The notes under the pieces were generated by a model. The model saw nothing but the letters and a program-made list of their open reading frames with translations, did not search any database and was not told the origin of the DNA. Of a stretch of DNA of 31,724 nucleotides, positions 1 to 7,469 are shown piece after piece. The number at the start of each line of letters is the position of its first letter. Within the stretch, counting starts at the first letter, position 1. A program made the translations under genes and the position numbers. Source of the DNA: an uncultured Actinomycetes bacterium (GTDB taxonomy: Bacteria > Actinomycetota > Actinomycetes > Nanopelagicales > Nanopelagicaceae). The stretch lies in the NCBI GenBank assembly GCA_937864205.1, contig CALMJB010000081.1:1-31724 (forward strand). Direction: 5' to 3'.

Positions 1-890
1 TAGGAAATGGTGGTTCTACTGCATTCTGGGATATTGCAACTTTTGGATTGATTGCTGATAAATCTCAACACTTAGTCTTTGGTGAGTTCTCATCAAAATT
101 TGCCACCGCAGCTAAACAAGCACCGATGATCAAAGACCCGGTAGTTATCGAATCTGAACCAGGCACACATCCAGAAATAAAAGTGCAAAGCGATGTCGAT
201 GCGTACTGCCTTACCCACAACGAAACCAGCACCGGTGTGAGCATGCAAATTCTTCGACCTAAAACTAATGATGATTCGTTGATCCTGGTCGATGCGACTA
301 GTGCTGCCGGTGGTTTAGATCTAGATGTAAAAAATTGCGATGTTTACTACTTTGCTCCGCAAAAATCCTTTGCATCAGATGGCGGATTATGGATCGCACT
401 CATGAGCCCAGCCGCAATTGCCCGAGTTGAAAAACTAAAAAGTCGTTGGGTACCAGCATTCTTTGATTTAAAAATCGCAATCGAGAACTCTAGATTAGAT
501 CAAACTTATAACACTCCCGCACTTGCTACTTTGATATTACTTTCCGAACAAATAGATTGGATGAATCAAAACGGTGGTTTGAAATTTTCAACTGGTCGAA
601 GCGCGCAATCTGCCCAGATTCTTTATGACTGGGCCGAACAAACTGAATACACCACCCCATTTGTAAGTAATCCATCGCAAAGATCAAAAGTAGTCGGCAC
701 GATAAATTTCAAAGATGAAATTGATGCCTTAAATATTGCAAAAATTTTACGGGTAAACGGCATTGTTGATACCGATCCATATAGAAAACTAGGCAAGAAT
801 CAATTGCGGATCGGAATGTTTCCGGCGGTCGAGCCATCAGATGTTCAAGCATTAACAAAATGCATTGAATATGTGGTGGAAAGACTCTGA
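1..890 (+). CDS. serC: Phosphoserine transaminase SerC, 5'-truncated by the window edge
   Basis: PLP enzyme of the serine pathway, converting 3-phosphohydroxypyruvate and glutamate to phosphoserine and 2-oxoglutarate. The reading frame is open from base 3 and starts with GNGGSTAFWDIATFGLI, the conserved phosphoserine aminotransferase segment, so the TTG at 48 is an internal codon and the true N-terminus lies left of the window. The PLP-binding lysine is in FAPQKSFASDGG. The C-terminal GKNQLRIGMFPAVEPSDV block is also typical. The sequence fits the actinobacterial SerC branch. In Mycobacterium serC lies near DUF2530, MFS and cspB genes, as here. Identity is clear; only the N-terminal fragment is missing. 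Confidence 0.95.
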   Translation, partial: GNGGSTAFWDIATFGLIADKSQHLVFGEFSSKFATAAKQAPMIKDPVVIESEPGTHPEIKVQSDVDAYCLTHNETSTGVSMQILRPKTNDDSLILVDATSAAGGLDLDVKNCDVYYFAPQKSFASDGGLWIALMSPAAIARVEKLKSRWVPAFFDLKIAIENSRLDQTYNTPALATLILLSEQIDWMNQNGGLKFSTGRSAQSAQILYDWAEQTEYTTPFVSNPSQRSKVVGTINFKDEIDALNIAKILRVNGIVDTDPYRKLGKNQLRIGMFPAVEPSDVQALTKCIEYVVERL

Positions 891-901
891 TAGAAAATTC
901 T

Positions 902-982
902 ATGGAGAATAAAACCCGTAGGTACATAACACTATTTGTATTAGCGGTGATGTTAATCCTTGTTGTAGGTAACTCCCTCTAG
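902..982 (+). CDS. Possible 26-aa single-span membrane peptide
   Basis: Short ORF of 26 codons starting 11 nt after serC. It reads MENKTRRYITLFVLAVMLIL followed by VVGNSL: a basic N-terminus and then one hydrophobic helix, the shape of a small membrane protein. It runs into the 3' end of the convergent MFS gene, overlapping it by about 30 nt (953-982). The Shine-Dalgarno match upstream is weak. Charge and hydrophobicity pattern support it; short length, lack of a recognised family and the convergent overlap argue against. Treat as a candidate only. Confidence 0.3.
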   Translation: MENKTRRYITLFVLAVMLILVVGNSL

Positions 983-2230
983 TACATCATCTAGCAAAAT
1001 ACTGGCCGGACGTTGTAATTGATTTTGCAACAACAGATAAGTCAAGCCAATTGCAAAAATTACAATCGCAGCGCAAAGTGCAATAGTCCATCTAATCCCA
1101 ATCAAGGTACTAATCCAGCCAATTAATGGCGAACCAAATGGTGAACCTCCAAGAAAAACAGTCAGATAAATTCCCAACACCTTGCCACGAATTGCTGGAT
1201 CAGTTGTGGTCTGAACAAAAGTATTTGCTGAAATCATTGTAGTTAACGCTAGAAATCCGCAAATGGGTAGTGTGAATGCATAAGTTGAATATGAGGGAAG
1301 CGCGCAGAGAATAATTTGGCTAACTGCAAACAGCGCACCAAATGACATTACAAATTTTGGACCGCGCCGGCGATCTAGTTTTGCCGATAATAATGCGGCA
1401 CTAAATGAACCTATCGCAACAAAAGTTCCCAAGCCGCCGTATTCAGCTGGTCCTTTGCCAAACTCTTTCGTTGCCATCAACGCGTTATATATTTGAAAAT
1501 TTAAACCAAATGTAGCGACAAAAAATACCGTAATCATTACCGCGAATAAATCTTTGCGAGCAATTACATAATTTAATGCCGCGCCAATCTTTACCTCACT
1601 TCGCAGAACCACCTCTTTAAATAACTTATCCTCTCGAAGTGCAATTAATGCAGCGATTACAAATAAATAAGAAATTGCGTTCAAGATAAAAGATGGTCCG
1701 GTATCGAATGCGGCAATCATGAAACCAGATAACGCTGGTCCAATTAATCGACCAGCATTAAAATTTGCCGAATTAAGTGAGACCGCATTGCGGACATCCT
1801 CTTTTGCTACTAATTCAGAGTTAAAACTCTGTCGAACTGGGGCATCAATTGCTCCAGATAAACCCAATGTGAAAGCCAAAATGTAAACATGGAACAACTC
1901 AACTGAATTTGTCATTACTAATACGCCGAGAATTAATGCAGATAGTGCACCCACCACATTTGTAAGAATCAAAATTTTTCGTTTATTGAATCGATCCGCA
2001 ATTGATCCGCCCCATAATGAAAATAACAAGGATGGTAAAAACTGTAGGCCGGTAACAATTCCTAGATCTTTACCGCTGCCAGTTAATTGCAAAACTAACC
2101 AATCTTGTGCAACCCGTTGCGCCCAACTTCCAATATTGGATAGTGCGTTTGCGAAAAAAAGAATCTTGAAATTAAAATGTTTAAATGATCTAAAGGATCC
2201 GCCCGATTTCTGGGACGGAACCGAACTCAT
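953..2230 (-). CDS. MFS transporter, EntS/MFS_3-like exporter
   Basis: A 425-residue major facilitator superfamily protein with the usual string of about 12 hydrophobic segments. The N-terminal pattern NIGSWAQRVAQDWLVLQLTG followed by GGSIADRFNKRKILI, the loop 2-3 motif, is typical of the MFS_3/enterobactin-exporter-like group, which exports small molecules or drugs. The substrate cannot be read from sequence. The gene faces the DUF2530 gene across a 74-bp spacer, an arrangement also known in other actinobacteria. A TAnnnT hexamer (TAAGGT) lies exactly 6 nt before the ATG, so the mRNA is probably leaderless. Confidence 0.88.
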   Translation of the reverse strand: MSSVPSQKSGGSFRSFKHFNFKILFFANALSNIGSWAQRVAQDWLVLQLTGSGKDLGIVTGLQFLPSLLFSLWGGSIADRFNKRKILILTNVVGALSALILGVLVMTNSVELFHVYILAFTLGLSGAIDAPVRQSFNSELVAKEDVRNAVSLNSANFNAGRLIGPALSGFMIAAFDTGPSFILNAISYLFVIAALIALREDKLFKEVVLRSEVKIGAALNYVIARKDLFAVMITVFFVATFGLNFQIYNALMATKEFGKGPAEYGGLGTFVAIGSFSAALLSAKLDRRRGPKFVMSFGALFAVSQIILCALPSYSTYAFTLPICGFLALTTMISANTFVQTTTDPAIRGKVLGIYLTVFLGGSPFGSPLIGWISTLIGIRWTIALCAAIVIFAIGLTYLLLQNQLQRPASILLDDVLEGVTYNKD

Positions 2231-2236
2231 GGTTCA

Positions 2237-2242
2237 ACCTTA
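2237..2242 (-). promoter_or_regulatory. -10 element of the MFS gene, leaderless type
   Basis: TAAGGT read on the minus strand, followed by 6 nt (TGAACC) and the ATG at 2230. The distance would put the transcription start at or next to the A of the start codon. No convincing -35 is seen. Confidence 0.55.
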
Positions 2243-2292
2243 CGCCTACTTACGAGTAACCATTAACAATTTTGATTTGAATTGATATTGAT

Positions 2293-2298
2293 TATGCT
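2293..2298 (+). promoter_or_regulatory. -10 element of the DUF2530 gene, leaderless type
   Basis: TATGCT followed by 6 nt (GAGCGA) and the ATG at 2305. The same spacing recurs at many other starts in this window. No Shine-Dalgarno sequence precedes the ATG. Confidence 0.55.
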
Positions 2299-2304
2299 GA
2301 GCGA

Positions 2305-2481
2305 ATGCGTCAAGCGATATTTGTGATTGCTTTGGGAATAGTGCTTTGGATAATCGCTTTGGTGTTTGCAATCGTAATGAAAGCAGATCAAAAAGTTATT
2401 TCGATTTGCATTGTTGGTGCTTTGCTTGGCTTCATCGGATTGCGTTACACAATCAGACGTGGCCGACGTGGCCAACTTTAA
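2305..2481 (+). CDS. DUF2530 family small membrane protein
   Basis: A 58-residue protein starting MRQAIFVIALGIVLWIIALV. It has two hydrophobic helices (about residues 3-25 and 31-47) separated by a short polar loop, then a basic tail LRYTIRRGRRGQL. The W in helix 1, the glycine-rich second helix and the GLRY-plus-arginine tail match the actinobacterial DUF2530 family, of unknown function. The gene stands divergent from an MFS gene and next to a cspB-like gene, the conserved actinobacterial arrangement. Its TAA stop shares the palindrome TTAA (2478-2481) with the stop codon of the convergent cold-shock gene. The long open frame on the opposite strand (2263-2475) is a shadow. Confidence 0.8.
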   Translation: MRQAIFVIALGIVLWIIALVFAIVMKADQKVISICIVGALLGFIGLRYTIRRGRRGQL

Positions 2482-2861
2482 GATTCTATTTCGCCAGCGA
2501 TTCCACGAAGCACTTTAGCTAAACGCTCTGCTTCTGCCTCGGATGGGTAACGACCATGGCGTAAACCATTTCCAACGCGATCTAAAATTTTAATCGTATC
2601 TTCAATGATTGCAGCCAAATCATCGGCATTGGTACGGCTGGCACCAGCAATTGATGGTGGCGCTTCAACAATAGAAACCGCTAACGCTTGTGGGCCACGA
2701 CGACCATCTGCAATTGAAAACTCTAGTTTGGTACCAGGTTTTACAGTTGTGACTCCAGATGGAAGGGCAGATGCAGAAAGATAAACATCTTCTCCCTCAT
2801 CATTTGAAATAAAGCCAAAGCCTTTTTCCAAACTAAACCACTTAACTCTTCCAGTTGGCAT
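2478..2861 (-). CDS. CspB-like cold-shock domain protein with C-terminal extension
   Basis: A 127-residue nucleic-acid-binding protein. Residues 1-65 form a cold-shock domain: MPTGRVKWFSLEKGFGFI carries the RNP1 motif KGFGF, and EDVYLSASALP occupies the RNP2 position without the histidine of classic CspA. Residues 75-127 are a helical extension (IIEDTIKILD, GRYPSEAEAERLAKVLRGIA) of the kind seen in mycobacterial CspB and its actinobacterial relatives. The start is supported by AGAGGA a few nt upstream. The likely role is RNA or ssDNA chaperone. DUF3027 lies upstream on the same strand, but a 143-bp gap with a perfect palindrome suggests a separate promoter. Confidence 0.9.
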   Translation of the reverse strand: MPTGRVKWFSLEKGFGFISNDEGEDVYLSASALPSGVTTVKPGTKLEFSIADGRRGPQALAVSIVEAPPSIAGASRTNADDLAAIIEDTIKILDRVGNGLRHGRYPSEAEAERLAKVLRGIAGEIES

Positions 2862-2969
2862 GGTTCCTCTCGAATCTCTCTTTTTAATCTCTATTAAAAC
2901 TGATTGGTTCCGTTTATTTGAGCTAAATTCCTATTGCAACCTGCAATTTTAACCGAATACTAAAATTCT

Positions 2970-2985
2970 AGGTAATTAATTACCT
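2970..2985. repeat. 16-bp perfect palindrome between cspB-like gene and DUF3027 gene
   Basis: AGGTAATTAATTACCT is identical on both strands. It lies 109 bp upstream of the cold-shock ATG and 20 bp past the DUF3027 stop. It could be a dimeric-repressor operator for the cold-shock gene or, less likely given its A+T content, a hairpin. No regulator gene is adjacent. Confidence 0.5.
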
Positions 2986-3004
2986 GATTTAGTTCAAGTT
3001 ACGT

Positions 3005-3922
3005 TCAAGAATGGGTGATTAAGGCTTGTGAATGTGCGCCGCAACCATGATTTACCGCAACGACTTTGCCATCTTGCGGAGACAATGCATTCGCACAAAC
3101 ACCAAATGCGGCTCGAAGTGAACCAGAGAGTGGAACATAAAAGCCGCAACTATGACATTGTGCTGGGGCTGCTTTTGCAATCGCAGCAAATGGTCCGTGA
3201 TCGCCATTGTGCCAACGATTGCTGGCGGCATCTTTCCCGGTAACTGAAAGCACCCGAGCTTTACCAAGTCCGATTTCAAATAATTCATTTAAATCAAGGC
3301 GATCAAAATCTTCATCTTCAGGTAGCACCATTAACCCTGGCACTAATCGCTCATCATCTGCCGCTGTTGGAATAACATCACCAATTCGCAAATCACCTGG
3401 TTGAACGCGCAGTTGATATGGAATCCAATTTGGTGCCAGCAAACTTTCTGATCCGGGTAGTAAGACCACTTCACAAATTGTTGCTTCACTTTCAGAATCA
3501 ATTCGAGCTACCGACACACTCCAGTACCAACCGCGGTAACCAGGTTGGGTCGCATTAAAAAGATATGTAGCAATCGTTTGATTTGATTCAGAATTAATTT
3601 CATCATTTGCGTTGTTTTCGCTGGTTTCATAATTGATTGAGAATAATTCCCCAACAAACTCTGGATTTGTCGCTTCAGCAATTGCCGCAGATTTTGCAAG
3701 TTCTTGTGCGCCAAATGAATCAATAGTGCCTTGGCTAGCAGCGATTTTTTCAGGATATGTCTTTTCAAATTTAATCGGCGCAACCGACTCCCGAACCGGT
3801 AACGATTCGGAAGTCGAAGGCTTAGCAATTTCTTGCGCCGCTACATCTGGATGCTGCTCGGTTGGTTCTGCTTTAGATGAACCTTTCAGAATCTTCTTAA
3901 GCAGCGATTTTTTCTTGGCCAA
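3005..3922 (-). CDS. DUF3027 domain protein
   Basis: A 305-residue protein of unknown function. The start is TTG, immediately after the groEL stop (TAA TTG, no gap), so translation is probably coupled to groEL. The N-terminus is lysine-rich, followed by a long acidic low-complexity stretch to about residue 110. The conserved C-terminal half carries RGWYWSVSVAR, a cysteine pair in QCHSCGFYVPLSG, FGVCANALSPQDG and the closing HGCGAHS. These are hallmarks of the actinobacterial DUF3027 family, usually found close to a CspB-like cold-shock gene, as here. The four cysteines and a histidine suggest possible metal binding, which is inference. The variable N-terminal tail makes the exact start uncertain. 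Confidence 0.82.
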   Translation of the reverse strand: MAKKKSLLKKILKGSSKAEPTEQHPDVAAQEIAKPSTSESLPVRESVAPIKFEKTYPEKIAASQGTIDSFGAQELAKSAAIAEATNPEFVGELFSINYETSENNANDEINSESNQTIATYLFNATQPGYRGWYWSVSVARIDSESEATICEVVLLPGSESLLAPNWIPYQLRVQPGDLRIGDVIPTAADDERLVPGLMVLPEDEDFDRLDLNELFEIGLGKARVLSVTGKDAASNRWHNGDHGPFAAIAKAAPAQCHSCGFYVPLSGSLRAAFGVCANALSPQDGKVVAVNHGCGAHSQALITHS

Positions 3923-5545
3923 TTAGAAATCCATGTCTCCGCCGCCAGGTGCTGGTGGCACTGCCGGTTTTGGTTCTGGTTTATCAGCAATTACCGCTTC
4001 AGTTGTTAGGAACAAAGCCGCGATTGATGCCGCGTTCTGCAATGCAGAACGAGTCACTTTTGCTGGATCGATGATGCCAGTTTTAATCATGTCGACATAT
4101 TCACCAGTCGCAGCATTTAATCCTTCGCCGGCTTTTAAGTTGCGTACTTTTTCAACAATTACGCCACCTTCAAGACCTGCGTTTACCGCAATTTGCTTCA
4201 ACGGTGCTTCGATTGCATATTCCACGATTTTTGCACCAGTTGCTTCATCACCGGAAAGTTTTAATTTGTCGAAGACACCTTTTGCTGCCTGTAATAGCGC
4301 GACGCCACCACCGGCAACGATTCCCTCTTCTACTGCTGCTTTCGCATTTCTAACTGCATCTTCAATGCGATGCTTGCGCTCTTTTAATTCAACTTCAGTG
4401 GCGGCTCCGGCTTTAATAACCGCAACTCCGCCAGCAAGTTTTGCCAATCGCTCTTGTAATTTTTCGCGATCATAATCAGAGTCGCTCTTTTCAATTTCCG
4501 CACGAATCTGATTAACCCGACCTTTGATTTGATCAGCATCGCCACTTCCTTCAACAATGGTGGTTTCATCTTTAGTAATTACGACTTTGCGAGCGGTGCC
4601 CAATAAGTCCATGGTTGCTTGCTCAAGTTTTAGACCGACCTCTTCGGAAATAACAGTTGCGCCGGTAAGAATCGCAATGTCTTGCAACATTGCCTTACGA
4701 CGATCGCCAAATCCAGGAGCTTTTACCGCAGCGGAACGGAAGGTTCCCCGAATCTTGTTCACAATCAAAGTTGCAAGTGCTTCACCTTCGACATCTTCCG
4801 CAATAATCGCAAGTGGCTTGCCAGATTGCATTACCTTTTCAAGTATTGGCACTAATTCTTTTATATTTGCAATCTTTGAATTAGAAATCAAAATGTATGG
4901 ATCTTCTAACACTGTTTCCATACGGTCAGAATCGGTTACGAAATATGGCGAGATATAACCTTTATCAAAGCGCATACCTTCAGTTAGTTCTAGTTCTAAT
5001 CCGAATGTATTGCTCTCTTCAACAGTGATGACTCCTTCTTTGCCAACTTTGTCCATCGCTTCGGCAATCATTTCTCCGATTGTGGAATCAGCCGCAGATA
5101 TCGAAGCAGTTGCAGCAATTTGCTCTTTGGTCTCAACTGGTTTTGCCATCTTCAAAAGTTCAGTTGCAATTGAGTCAACTGCTTTTTCAATTCCACGCTT
5201 TAGTGACATTGGATTTGATCCAGCCGCAACATTTCGCAAACCTTCTCGTACTAGTGCTTGTGCCAACACAGTTGCAGTGGTTGTGCCATCTCCGGCGACA
5301 TCATCGGTTTTCTTCGCTACCTCTTTAACAAGGTCGGCACCGATTTTTTCCCAAGGATCTTCTAATTCAATTTCTTTAGCAATTGAGACACCATCGTTAG
5401 TAATTGTTGGCGCGCCCCACTTTTTCTCCAGCACAACATTTCTTCCGCGTGGTCCAAGAGTTACTTTGACCGCATCGGCGAGTGCATTCATTCCCCGCTC
5501 TAATCCACGACGGGCTTCTTCATTAAAAGCAATCATCTTTGCCAT
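3923..5545 (-). CDS. groEL: Chaperonin GroEL (HSP60), stand-alone copy
   Basis: ATP-dependent folding chamber subunit of about 540 residues. It begins MAKMIAFNEEARRGLERGMN, contains the nucleotide-binding GDGTTTATVLAQ block and the SISAADSTIGEMIAEAMDKVGKEGVITVE region, and ends in a PAPGGGDMDF tail rather than a GGM repeat. An upstream in-frame ATG at 5563 is rejected, because the Shine-Dalgarno sequence AAGGAG (5555-5560) lies between it and the ATG at 5545 at a good 9-nt distance. No groES is next to it, as for actinobacterial groEL2 genes whose groES is elsewhere. The leader contains a hairpin, but I see no CIRCE repeat. DUF3027 follows without a gap. Confidence 0.97.
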   Translation of the reverse strand: MAKMIAFNEEARRGLERGMNALADAVKVTLGPRGRNVVLEKKWGAPTITNDGVSIAKEIELEDPWEKIGADLVKEVAKKTDDVAGDGTTTATVLAQALVREGLRNVAAGSNPMSLKRGIEKAVDSIATELLKMAKPVETKEQIAATASISAADSTIGEMIAEAMDKVGKEGVITVEESNTFGLELELTEGMRFDKGYISPYFVTDSDRMETVLEDPYILISNSKIANIKELVPILEKVMQSGKPLAIIAEDVEGEALATLIVNKIRGTFRSAAVKAPGFGDRRKAMLQDIAILTGATVISEEVGLKLEQATMDLLGTARKVVITKDETTIVEGSGDADQIKGRVNQIRAEIEKSDSDYDREKLQERLAKLAGGVAVIKAGAATEVELKERKHRIEDAVRNAKAAVEEGIVAGGGVALLQAAKGVFDKLKLSGDEATGAKIVEYAIEAPLKQIAVNAGLEGGVIVEKVRNLKAGEGLNAATGEYVDMIKTGIIDPAKVTRSALQNAASIAALFLTTEAVIADKPEPKPAVPPAPGGGDMDF

Positions 5546-5554
5546 CTTTAAGTG

Positions 5555-5560
5555 CTCCTT
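5555..5560 (-). promoter_or_regulatory. groEL ribosome binding site
   Basis: AAGGAG on the minus strand, 9 nt before the ATG at 5545. It decides the groEL start against the in-frame ATG at 5563. This is one of the few strong Shine-Dalgarno sequences in the window. Confidence 0.8.
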
Positions 5561-5576
5561 CATCTAACAACTTCGT

Positions 5577-5598
5577 GGCTCAGCCGGACCGCTGAACC
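5577..5598 (-). promoter_or_regulatory. Hairpin in the groEL leader
   Basis: On the minus strand GGTTCAGC, a 6-nt loop and GCTGAGCC form an 8-bp stem with one G-T pair, ending about 31 nt before the groEL ATG. It would lie in the 5' UTR. It could be an mRNA-stabilising or temperature-responsive element; there is no direct evidence. The remaining spacer to 5782 holds an inverted repeat GCTCA-N6-TGAGC at 5698-5713 and no recognisable CIRCE or HAIR site. Confidence 0.4.
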
Positions 5599-5782
5599 AT
5601 CTCTTTAATTCGTTTTTGTCCTGTTTTCGTTTGGGCCAGGCGGATAACTCACACCTAGATTTAAAAACCCGTGGGTAAATCTAATCTAAGGCTGATGGCT
5701 CATCAAATTGAGCAAACTTTTCCGCGGGCAAGGTAGATTTTAAGAAGGTTAGAACCAGCGGGCTTAAATTAACGGGATTGAA

Positions 5783-6046
5783 TTAGCGGGATTGATTACG
5801 GGCATCACGTAGCCGGCGTAAGCGTTTAACTAAAATCGGATGAGCTGAAAGTGAATCATCTCGATCAATTAAGTTATTTAAAAGTTGGTAATAATCTGGC
5901 GGAGTTAAATTAAAAAGTTCTTTGATATTGGCTTCTTTTGTACCGGCATGCTTCCACCAGTGGTTTTCAAAATCTAAAATTCTATTTTCCAGATCGGTAA
6001 GGGGATTTAAGCCAGCATTCAACGCTGCCGATTCAGAGTTATTCAT
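5783..6046 (-). CDS. DUF3263 family protein
   Basis: An 87-residue cytosolic protein. ILDFENHWWKHAGTKEANIKELF, the YYQLLNNLIDR segment and HPILVKRLRRLRDARNQSR match the actinobacterial DUF3263 family, which looks like a small helix-turn-helix protein related to sigma-factor region 4 folds. No function is established. It is a single gene between groEL and the decarboxylase, with its own leaderless-type promoter: TAAGAT, 6 nt, ATG. Confidence 0.85.
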   Translation of the reverse strand: MNNSESAALNAGLNPLTDLENRILDFENHWWKHAGTKEANIKELFNLTPPDYYQLLNNLIDRDDSLSAHPILVKRLRRLRDARNQSR

Positions 6047-6052
6047 ACTGCT

Positions 6053-6058
6053 ATCTTA
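6053..6058 (-). promoter_or_regulatory. -10 element of the DUF3263 gene, leaderless type
   Basis: TAAGAT on the minus strand, then AGCAGT and the ATG at 6046. The 6-nt spacing predicts a transcript without 5' UTR. Confidence 0.55.
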
Positions 6059-6090
6059 AATATTAAATCCTTGAAATATGTGGATTTAAC

Positions 6091-7461
6091 TTAAAGCGTG
6101 GCGAGAATCTCCTCAATATCGCTGACATTCGTCCAGGGATTAACAATTGCAAACCGCAGTATTGGTTTTCGATTATGTGCAGATGGAGTAACAAAACCAA
6201 TTTGATCTTTAAGTAATTTATCGCTCCACTCTTGATATTGCGCTGATTTCCAACCAATTCGCTCAAATGCAACTATTGATAATTGTGGCTCAATCAATAG
6301 CTTTAAATTCGGATTTTGTTTGATCAGTGCAGCAGCTTGTTTTGCCGTTTCCATCGTTTTATCCATTGCTTTGGCGTATTCATCGGTTCCATGTGCGGCG
6401 AGTGAAAACCAAAACGGAAGTCCACGGGCTCTTCTAGTTAAATGAATCGCGTAATCAGATGGATTCCACTCTTTATCTTCCTCTAGCGGATCTAGATAAG
6501 AAGCTTTTTGGATATGTGCTTGTTTTGCCAATCTAGGATTTCGATAAATTAACGCGCAGGCATCAAATGGTGCGAATAACCATTTATGCGGATCGACTAT
6601 AAATGAATCACACATTTCAATTCCGGTAAATAATTTTTGGGTAGTAGGTGAACAAAGGGCAGCTAAGCCGTAAGCACCATCAACATGGAACCAAATTTCC
6701 ATTTGTTTCGCTAATGTGCCAATAGATTTTAGATCGTCGATTATTCCAAGGTTTGTACTACCGGCGGTTGCGACTACTGCAAAAATTTCGCAATCTGGAT
6801 TAGTTAATTTAAATTCGTTGATAGCGCTCTCACACAGCGGACCAGTTAAAACCCCATCTTGATTTGGCTTAACCAAAAGTAGATGAACATCCATAACATC
6901 GGCTGACGATTTAATAGATGCATGTGATTCAGCGCTAGCAACTAAAACCCAACGGCGAATTTGATCGAGCCGATCTTTATGTTTCTTTCGCGCCACATCG
7001 CGTGCCACGACTAATGCAGATAAATTTCCAATAGTGCCGCCCTGCACAAAAACTCCGCCAGATTGTTTTGGCATGTTCGCAAGATCGGCCAACCAACGTA
7101 GCGCCTGATTCTCCGCAAAAACCGCGCCTGCGCCTTCTAACCAAGAACCGCCATAAAGTGCACTGGCACCAACTACCAAATCAAAAAGGTTTGAGTACTC
7201 ACTAGGTGCAGATGGAATGAATGCTAAATAACGTGGATGATCAGTGCTGATACAGGCTCGCGCTAGCACATCTTTGAATAGTGTTAATGTTTTTTCTCCT
7301 CCTAAACCTTTAGCGGTAATGGTTTGACCAGCTAACTTTTCTAATTCTTCTGGAGATTTTGGTCCATCTAGCGGTGGATCATTTTTTAATCGAACCAATG
7401 AATACTCAAGCACTTGATGGGCTAGTTTTTCTACCTCATCATCAAATTGATGCATGGCCAT
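6091..7461 (-). CDS. PLP-dependent group II decarboxylase family protein
   Basis: A 456-residue fold-type I PLP enzyme of the glutamate/aromatic amino-acid decarboxylase family. HPRYLAFIPSAPSEYSNLFD resembles the substrate-channel region, VQGGTIGNLSALVVARD the phosphate-binding region, ESHASIKSSADV carries the ring-stacking His (about 180), VDGAYGLAALC the PLP-nitrogen Asp, and DPHKWLFAPFDACALIYRN the Schiff-base Lys (about 293). The substrate cannot be assigned; aromatic amino acids and aspartate or glutamate are all possible. It starts 8 nt after the stop of the SDR/DUF2867 gene, so the two are probably one operon. A second ATG two codons in (7455) is an alternative start. Confidence 0.87.
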   Translation of the reverse strand: MAMHQFDDEVEKLAHQVLEYSLVRLKNDPPLDGPKSPEELEKLAGQTITAKGLGGEKTLTLFKDVLARACISTDHPRYLAFIPSAPSEYSNLFDLVVGASALYGGSWLEGAGAVFAENQALRWLADLANMPKQSGGVFVQGGTIGNLSALVVARDVARKKHKDRLDQIRRWVLVASAESHASIKSSADVMDVHLLLVKPNQDGVLTGPLCESAINEFKLTNPDCEIFAVVATAGSTNLGIIDDLKSIGTLAKQMEIWFHVDGAYGLAALCSPTTQKLFTGIEMCDSFIVDPHKWLFAPFDACALIYRNPRLAKQAHIQKASYLDPLEEDKEWNPSDYAIHLTRRARGLPFWFSLAAHGTDEYAKAMDKTMETAKQAAALIKQNPNLKLLIEPQLSIVAFERIGWKSAQYQEWSDKLLKDQIGFVTPSAHNRKPILRFAIVNPWTNVSDIEEILATL

Positions 7462-7469
7462 CTATATTT

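Noticed and set aside
2263..2475. Minus-strand open frame of 70 codons
   Set aside because: Low-complexity Asn/Ser/His-rich translation; it is the antisense shadow of the DUF2530 gene, which has family features and a promoter.
5543..5563. Longer groEL start at 5563 (MKEHLKMAK...)
   Set aside because: The six extra residues are not conserved in GroEL and the Shine-Dalgarno AAGGAG lies between the two ATGs, pointing to 5545.
3933..5567. Long plus-strand open frames opposite groEL
   Set aside because: They are antisense shadows with Ser/Ala-rich, fold-less translations; groEL is certain on the minus strand.
5698..5713. Inverted repeat GCTCA-N6-TGAGC as an HspR/HAIR operator
   Set aside because: HAIR is CTTGAGT-N7-ACTCAAG; sequence and arm order differ, so only a generic repeat is claimed.
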